The notes beneath the pieces are model-generated. The model did not search any database and had not been told where the DNA came from. It saw only the letters and a list, made by a program, of their open reading frames with translations. From assembly GCA_046073825.1 (NCBI GenBank), contig JBJTMY010000161.1:1-11920 (forward strand): a stretch of DNA of 11,920 nucleotides, read 5' to 3'. A program made the translations under genes and the position numbers. Source of the DNA: CAINEC01 sp046073825 (lineage in GTDB: Bacteria; Bacteroidota; Bacteroidia; AKYH767-A; OLB10). This document shows positions 1-9,100 of the stretch, in pieces (positions within the stretch are counted from its first letter, which is position 1; every line of letters starts with the position of its first letter).

Positions 1-135
1 TTCATCAGCAGTTGATGAGAATGCCGGGTTACCAGCCGATGAACCTGGATCTGTTTGAGGTCCATTTACAATCGATGTTGCCGTTAATGTAGTTGCATTA
101 CCTGGACATAATACCGCTGTTGATGCAGTAATTAC
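1..135 (-). other. Start of Ig-like host with GEVED domain, copy 4 (cut by window edge)
   Basis: The host start TASTAVLCPGNATTLTATSI is followed by VNGPQTDPGSSAGNPAFSS and TADE at the window edge. This aligns with the entry of GEVED copies 2 and 3 (GPQT-x-P and GNPSFSST-x-DEE). Only the first residues of the fourth GEVED domain are visible, so the identification rests on this entry motif. Confidence 0.7.
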
Positions 136-3100
136 TGGAGCTGTTGGAAGAATGTTCACCGTTACTGTATATGATTGCGTAGATCCACAACCGGTAGTTG
201 CGTTGTATGCATAAACATTATAAGTAGTTGTAGACATTGGAGAAACAGTTACAGTAGCTCCCGTTCCTAATCCACCATTCCAAGTATAAGCGTAAGCAGT
301 ATCTGTACTAGATGCTGTTAAGGTAGCTGACTGATTTTGACAAATTGCAGCTGCCGTTGAAGTAATTGTAACTGGTGTAGAAGGGTTCACAATTACAGTT
401 ACCGGCTGACGACCACCTGCATTCGCACAGGTTCCAACGTTCGCTTGTAACCATAAAATCTGAGTTCCATTTGCATAGTAAGTTGCAGGATTTCCTGTTA
501 CTACTGGAGAACCACCAGTTGAACCAGTGTACCAGTTCATAGTTCCATTACCAACTGCAGATACTGTTGCATTTTGTGCACCGCATAATGTTGCTCCTGT
601 TGTAGAAGTAATATATGGTAATGAAATTTGTAAGGTATCTACATTGGAGTACTCAATGTTTGTACAACCTGCTTTTAAGCGATAGTAAACTACGGTATCA
701 CCTAATACTGGAGCAAACGTTGGAGTAGTATATGTTGCAGCATTTGCACCTGCGATATCTACCCAAGTACTTGTTGCTACATCATAAGACTGCCATTGTA
801 ATGCAACACCTTGTACGGTTGCAGCTGTTGTATTGGTGTAAACTGCAGAACCTGTAATACAGATTGAATCTTTATTGCTAACAATAACTGGAGTCGGAGG
901 AGTTGAAACCGGAGTAACAACTACTGTATCTGTACTTTGACATGTTCCATTATCGAACAATACTACGAATGAAGTAGTAGCGTTAATTGGACCAAATGTT
1001 CCGCTTGCAGAAGTACCTGTGAATCCACTAGGGATAGATGTCCAAGTAACATTTCCTGTTGAAGGAAGGTTAGCCGATACACCTGCATTCATAGTACCAT
1101 AAGAAGTAGGAGCTGTAGAAGAGTTAGTTACTCTCCAAGAACTAGCCGTATTGTTATCATCAGCATATAACTGAACTCCTGTTAATCCAGAGTTTGATGG
1201 AATTGTTCCACTCCAATCTGCACTGGTTACACCAGCAACAGCAGGGAAGGTAAATCCGTTTGTTGCTACCGCATCGATGATAACACCATTTTTCTTCAAG
1301 ATATAACCATAAGCTACACCTGATGAATATTGGTCATAAGATGATTGACCGAATGAATAGTAGTTATGCGTTAAATCGTTTGTTAATGGAGATCCCCACT
1401 GGATGAACAATGTTGAACCTGGGTTCATCATGCTTGCACCTGCTGGCACCACGAATGATTGTGCAGGAGCTGTAGCTGTTGATGATGTCCATTGTTCGAA
1501 TGTTACTCCTTCTGGATAAGTATTCGATAATCCTAAGTTAGTGATCTCAATTAAATCGTTACCAGAAGAGTTACCAGCAGCTGGGAACCATGAAGGTAAT
1601 ACTCCATTATAACCACCTGATGTTAACATCGCCTGAATACTGATTTCAGTGAAACGTAATGTTGGAATTAAACCAGCACTTGCAGCATTTAAATTAACGT
1701 TTCCACCTTCACATACTGACACATCTGCTCCTGCACTGATTGGTGCTGCTGGAGGATTTGCCACTACTGTTACTGTAGAAATTGCATTACATCCACCGTC
1801 TGTTGCTGTAACTTGGTAAGTATAAGTACCAGCTACTGTTGGAGTAATTGTTAAGTTTTGACCTGGTGTTGGAGAAGATTGAATTTGTGCAACCTTCACT
1901 ACCATGTTGTCAATTGAATGCTCTTCAGATACTCCACCTGTACGTCCTTTAAAGATATGATACCAGCTAGATTTGTTAGATGAAACATACGATGCAGGTA
2001 ATTGTACATTCGTAAAGATTGGTGTTCCATTTAATGACAAGTTGAATAATCCAGTTGAACCAACTGTATATGCAACGTGTACTGGCGATGCAGAACCTCT
2101 CCAAGAAACATTTGATGAGTACGCTAATACTCCCGAAGTTGTTGGTGTTTGTTCGTTCGTTGTACAGTTATACATTAAGTAAATACCATTTGTTGAAGTA
2201 CCGTTTGTATAAGATACGAATCCTAATTTTAATTTAGAACCTGTTCCGTTCTCTGCGTTCATGTTCGCATCCACTGTTGCAACACCATCATTTGAGTAGC
2301 TATAGCTTACTCCGTCAGCACCATTTTGTGGAACGATCAAGTCGAAATCTACTGCAATTGTATCCGCTGCATTACCACCAGCCACGATTTTTACACCGCC
2401 TGTTTGTGATAATAAGTTTGGAGTAACTTGCAATACACCACCTGTAATAGAAGCATTACCAGTAACTGTTACGTTTGAAGGCAATGTGCTATTTGAGAAG
2501 TCGTTAGAGAATAATGTAGTTACAGGACCCATCACAACACCTGATAAACCAGATCCTACCGGAGGAACTGCTGTCCAACTATAAGTGTAGTTGTTCGTTG
2601 AACCTGTTTGTGTAGCAGATAAGTTAATAGATGCTCCTGGTAAACAAATGCTGTTTGAAGATGAACTTGCTGTTACAGCATCTGGTTGCGTTACATTCTG
2701 AATAACCGCAGTTCTAGGACTCTTACATCCTGTGGTTGCATTTGATTCAGATACATAGAAGGTATCTGTTAAACTTAAATAGTAAGCATTTAATGATAAT
2801 CCAGATTGACCTGTCAACTGAGATGTATTTCCAATTGAATCTAAGTACCAGTTCATAACAGGAGTAGTAAATCCTGTGTTACTTGTTACCGCTACGTTCG
2901 CCATGTTGAATCCGCAAACGGTATTATCCACTGCAGTTGGTGCAGCAGGTAATGGATTTACGTTAACAGTCACGTTGTTACTTGTCGTACATCCAGCAGC
3001 GTTAGTTGCTAATGCAGTGTAAGTAGTAGTAGTAGTAGGGTTTACAGTAGTAATGTTTGTAGTAGCACCATTTGGAGACCATGCCCAAGTTGTAGATGCA

Positions 3101-6100
3101 CCACCATTACCTAATCCGATAATGTTTACTAAGTAATCTTCCCCTTCACCCCATGATCCTGTTTGAGCAGGAGTTGGAGCTGTAGATGACTCAATTAATA
3201 CAACACGCATACGAGTTAAACCTGGAGTTGCAGTTGCTGGAATTGTTACTGTGAATGGATAAGCAGTACCACTTAATAAGGAAGTACCATATGCTTTTGT
3301 CCAAACAATTTCATCTGCATCTAAGAAGTCACCATCACGATTGTAATCAATAAACATACGTGCGATGTTTGAGTAGGTACTTGTTGCACAATAACCTACC
3401 GTTACCGAAGCGTTCACCGTCTGACCAGCTACTAAAGTTGGAGCTGCTACTGACGTTGTATAGTTGTTGTAAGAACTCAATACTGAACCTGGACCTGAAG
3501 CAACCGATGAACATGTTGAAGTGTTATTCAATGTTCCTAAAGTTACATTGAAGATTTCTTCATCAAGTGTAGAGGAGAATGAAGGATTACCTTGCGCTGT
3601 ATAGTTAGGTTGAGTTTGAGGACCAGCTGACATTGTATATCCTCTTAACGTTACTAAATCACCCGCACAAATAGTACTTGGCGTAGCAGAGATAGAATCG
3701 ATAGAAGGATTAGCGTTGATTGTAACAGATACTGAGTTAGTATAATTACATCCCGCAGTTGCATCATTGGCAGTTACTGTATAAGTATATGTTCCTGCTG
3801 CTGTTGGCGTCACTGTAATTGTAGAACCTGTTTGTGGAGTAGAAATACCACTTGATGTTCCACCATTCCAAGTGTAATTATACGTATTTGTTGTTCCTGT
3901 ATTCGCAGCTGTTAATGTTACCGTTGTTCCTAAACAGTTGTTTGTAGAAGCAACCGTAGCAGATACCGCTACTGAGTCAGGTTGGTTAACCGTAGCAACT
4001 ACTGGTGTACGTACGGAGTTACATCCAGTGGTTCCGTTTTGTTCAGAAACATAGAAAGTAGTTGTACTTGTAATCGAACTATTGTAAGATGTATATCCCG
4101 CTGTTGGACCTGACTGTTGAATTGTCACATCATCAACTCCATGAATCTGAGATACACCACCTGTACGTCCTTTGAATACATGTTTCCAGTTCGCTTTGTT
4201 CGCACTTAAATACGCTGCAGGTAATGCAACATTATTAAATACGGTTACTCCATTCACCGTCATGGTTAATTTACCAATGTTGCTAATAGAGATTTGAACT
4301 GGCACCCATGTACCACCTGTCCAAGCTACGTTGGTAGAATAAGCTAATACACCATTAGTACCTACTGTAATACCAGGATTGTTAACTGTATTTCCATACA
4401 TTAAACGGATACCCTGACCGTTAGCAGTACTTGCTGCATCGTACGTATCAAATCCGATCGCTAATTTACTTCCTGAACCGTATTCAGCATTGATAACGGT
4501 AGTAGTTGCACTAGCATCGTCACCGAAGCTATAGCTCATACCATCCGCTCCAGAACCTGCAGCAGCACTAGTGTAAATTTTAAAGTCAACCTGATAAGCA
4601 GCAGCATTTGATCCGCTTGCCGGAATCGTTAATCCTCCTAAATTACTTGTAACGTTTGGAGTTAATTGCATATAACCACCAGTTACTGATCCGTTACCAC
4701 TTACTGTAGCGCCACCTAAAGCAGAAGCACTGCTGAAGTTGTTGGTGTACACAGTTGCTAATGGACCTGAGTTCGCTGGAGGACCTTGTAATAATGTTCC
4801 ATTTAAGGATGCATTATACCAGTTGAATTGAGGAGTTGATAATCCACTGTTAGAAGCTACAGAAGCCGTTGGAATACCAGCTCCGCATTGTACGGAACCA
4901 GTAGCTGTAGGCGCAGCTGGCAACGGATTAACTGTTGGAGTTACTGTAGCCGTAGAAATACAACCTGTAGCAGGATCCGTTGCAGACACTGTATACGTTG
5001 TAGGAACTGTTGGACTAACAGAAACGGTGTTTGAAGTAGAAATAACCGAAGAACCATCCGACCATGACCAAGTATAAGAACCTGCTGCCTGACCTGGAGC
5101 TAAGATATTTACTAAGTAATCTTCCCCTTCACCCCATGATCCAGATTGAGCTGGAGTTGGAGCAGTCGAAGACTCCGTTAATACCACGCGCATACGTGTT
5201 ACCCCTGGGGTTGCCGTCATTGGCACAGTAACATTGAAAGGATACGCAGTTCCTGTAAACAGAGAAGTACCATACGCTTTCGTCCATACTGTTTCACCAG
5301 CATCTAAGAAGTCACCATCACGATTGTAATCAATAAACATACAAGCGATGTTTGAGTACGAACTTGTTCCACAATAACCAACTGTTACAGAAGCACTATA
5401 AGTTTGACCTGCCGTTATTGTTGCAGCAGCAACCGATGTAGTATAGTTACTATAAGAACTATTTACAGATCCTGGACCAGGAGCAACTGTTGCACAATTT
5501 GAAGTATTGTTGATGGTACCTAATGTTACATTCCAAATTTCTTCGTCAGATGTAGAGGAGAACGAAGGATTACCTTGTGCAGTATAATCTGGTGCTGTTT
5601 GAGGACCAGAAGTAATGACTGTAGTTGTTCCTAATAATGTTAACGGCTCTCCAGCACAAACTGTAGAAGGTGTAGCTGAATAACCAGAAATAGAAGGAGG
5701 TGTGATAGAAGTTACACTAATAGAAGCAGTAGTTACACAACCTAATGCAGTATCAACCGCTGTTACGTTGTAAACCGTTGCACCAGCAGAAGTTGGTGTA
5801 GCGGTTACAGATGAACCAGTTGTAGGACTTACACCAACACCATTCCACGTATATACGTAAGTGTTAGTAGTACCAGTCTGGTTCGCTGTTAACGTTACTG
5901 AAGTATTCGGACAGATGTTATTTCCGCTGCTTGTAATAGATACAGCATCAGGAATAACTACTGTTGCTACTACCGCAGTTCTTGGACTTTCGCAATAAGG
6001 AGAAGTCGTCATCTGAGTAGAAACATAGAAAGTAGTGGTAGTACTGATTGAGTAATTGCTTAATGAATCAGTAGCACCTGATTGAATTGGCAAACCACCT

Positions 6101-9100
6101 GACGCAGCTAAGTACCAGTTATAACCAGTTCCAGCAGCTGCACCACTTACTTTGATTTTTGGTGTACCCGTACCGCACTGTGAACTTGCTGTAGCTGTTG
6201 GGGCAGAAGGTACCGCACTTACGTTTAATGCTACTGGAGTAGAGTACAATATACAACCATTAGGATCAACTCCTGTTACTGATAACGACATGTTAGCCGC
6301 AGCTGGAGGAGTATAAGAACCTGTTCCAGTAAATACGTTGGATGTACCATCAGACCAAGTATAAGTAAATCCGTTACCACCTGCAATACTTACGATATAA
6401 TCTTCAACCTCACCATAAGTGAAGGTTCCTGTTGCAGGAGCAGAAGAAGACTCGTTAATTACGACACGCATACGTGTTCTACCATAAGAAATACCAGTGG
6501 TAGGAACTGTAATGCTGAATGGAATTACCTGACTTGGGAAAGTCTTCGTTCCATAAGCACTTGTCCATGCATTTTCACCAGCATCTGCAAAGTCGCCATC
6601 ACGGTTCCAGTCAATATAAACAACAATAATGTTGCTATAAGAACTAGTTCCACAATATCCTGCAGTAACACTACCTGTTACCGTGCTTCCTGCAATTAAT
6701 AGAGGAGCCTGAACGCTAGTAGTATAGTTACTGTACATATACGCAGTTGAACCAGCACCTGGAGCAACCGTACCACAAATAGAAGAGTTCGACATTGTTC
6801 CTAATGTTACGCCCAAAATCTCCTCATCAGATGTTGATGTAGCAGTACATGATGCATAAGTAGTAGGAGCCGCTGCAGAGCTTCCGATATACGCATTTAA
6901 ATTAACAGAACCACCCAAACAAACTGCATTTGGAGACACAGTTGCTGTTAATGTATTCGATAATAAATAAGCGTCTTGGTAGCCTGTACCAGACACTGTT
7001 GTACTGTAAGTACCAGTAGTTACTGTTGCAGACCAAGTTACGTTTGCATCTAATGGGGAAGTAGCTGCAGGAATTACAGCTGTCCATGTATTAGATCCTG
7101 AACTTGTCATAGCAATACCTGTTTGAGCAACACCATTGTAAGAATAGTTTAACGTTGCACTAGTTACAGACGCACTAGCCACTACCGTAACCGTATGGTT
7201 AACCGCAGTACATTGTCCTGTAGCAGGAGAAGCAGTAATAGAAGATACAGAAGGTAATAAACCAGTGAAGTTTCCTTCATCCGCACCGATATCTGGACCT
7301 AATAAACTTCTTGTAGTTCCATCAATGTCTTCTGTATAAGGTAAACCTGCTTTCGCACCACCTTCTACAAAGGTAGCAACTGATGGATTAATATGTAACC
7401 AGTTGTTTGCATTGTAACTTGAATAACGAGCAGTACTTACAAAAGGAACATCTTCTGTGTATGAATTTGTTTCACGAGGAGAGATGTTTGCTAATGCTTG
7501 GAATGCAGATAATGTTTGTGCATTGTTTGTACCATCAGAGAAAATATAGTTTGTACCTGATGCTGTTCCTGCATAGAAGATATTATTATTAGATAAAGTA
7601 CTGTAGTTTGTGTACGTTGTAGAGTTAAAACGTAAAGCTACGTTCTTACCCGTTGCATTTGCGATACCTTTCGTAACAATAATATTATTACGCAAAATCA
7701 TTTTCGCATAAGTAGGGTTCGCATAGATACCAGAGAAACCAGCACCTGTACCACCTGCAATCGTATCTAATAAGATCGTATTGTATGCGATATCAAGGTT
7801 TACAGCATAGTTAGTTCCCCAAACATTTAACTCCATACCATTAACTGGAGAAACACCCGTAGCAGAAACCGCAGATAAACCACCAATCATGTTATTATGA
7901 ATACGAACATCACCACCGTAGTAGTTATAGTTTGTACGGATACCTGTTGCAAATGCATACGCATTCGATTCTTTCGTATTCAAGTTGAAAATACGATTCT
8001 TGTACACATTGGTAATAGCTGTACTTACACTACCAGTATAATATAACATCATTGCCGCAACTCCATGATAAGTGGTAGTTGAGCCCATTGTTGTTAAGTT
8101 AGTATTGAAATTACTAAACGTATTACCGTAAACGTTAGCAGTTGATGAATAATACAAATAATGGTACATACCGTAAATATTACTTGCTGTTGTAGAAGTA
8201 GTAGCATTTGCAGTAGAGTTAATTGTTAATCCATTAATGGTATTATTATAAATATTGAAAGTTGTTGGATAGTAGTAAGGATATAACGCATAGATAGATC
8301 CGTAACCAGCAGCTAACAACGTTTCAGACCATCCATTGATGGTATTGTTGTACATGTTACATGTTTGTCCGTAACCAGAATAATAAAGACCATAGATGTA
8401 AGAAGAAGTACTTACCCCGTTGTTGATATTTAAGAACTGGTTATTAAATACATTGTGTACTGTTCCAGCTACTGGAGTAGTTGTACCTGTTGAATTGTAC
8501 ATCACATACATTGAAGCACCTGCTGTTGCATGAGAACGCGTAAATCCATTTACGTAGTTACCCGATACCGTTGCATTAGGAGTAGAGTTATATATGTAGA
8601 ACATATAAACTGTTCCAGATGTATTCACCCCTGAAGGAATAGTAAGGGAGTCATTCGTAATTGTTTCTGTAGAACTTGTAGCACCAATACTATTATAGAA
8701 ATAATATTGAGTTGCAGTAGAAGCTACATTATAAGTAATGTTACCACCAATACGGTTACCATTAAATGTTACCGCACAAGTTGCAGAACCCGTTGTTGCA
8801 TAAATACCATAGAATGCTCCAGTATTAGCAGCTGTACCATTTGCTGTAAATAAAGCAGATGTAGAGTTACCTAACTTGTTATCCGAAATATTTAAAGCAG
8901 TTACAACCGCACCAGCATTATTACTGATACCCTGGAATTGTCCAGTAGTTGATTTAGTTGCAAACGTGTTTAACGTATTACGTAAAATATTTAATGTACC
9001 TACTGCACCACTGTTGTAGATACCAGTAATTAAAGCACTAGTAGCTGTTGGTGTAGTAATCGCGTTACCTGTAATAATATTATCATTAATATTCATGGTA

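Larger units (their letters stand above)
2959..3711 (-). other. Ig-like host with nested GEVED domain, copy 3
   Basis: The host begins PSIDSISATPSTICAGDLVT, is interrupted by the GEVED domain (about 3124-3630), and resumes with STTWAWSPNGATTN and YTALATNAAGC before NPLP. The GEVED part contains GNPSFSSTLDEEIFNVTLG, YCATSTYSNI, the acidic loop D-Y-N-R-D-G-D, TRMRVVLIESS and GEGEDYLVNI. The GEVED parts of copies 2 and 3 are the most similar pair of large modules in the window, pointing to recent duplication or gene conversion. Confidence 0.87.

Noticed and set aside
1..135. Type IX secretion C-terminal sorting domain near the left edge
   Set aside because: The sequence at the edge is the entry of another Ig/GEVED unit, without a sorting-domain pattern or stop codon.
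1973..2237. Short plus-strand open frames at 1973-2182 and 2055-2237
   Set aside because: They lie antisense to lectin-like domain B, overlap each other in different frames, and show no domain pattern; the minus-strand frame has clear motifs throughout.
3360..3551. Plus-strand open frame at 3360-3551
   Set aside because: Antisense to GEVED copy 3, whose coding frame is strongly supported by its near-identical copy 2.
6902..7087. Minus-strand open frame at 6902-7087 in another frame
   Set aside because: Same strand as the giant gene but in a different frame; its translation is Cys-, Asn- and Ser-rich without motifs and overlaps the linker domain and the start of the GEVED 1 host.
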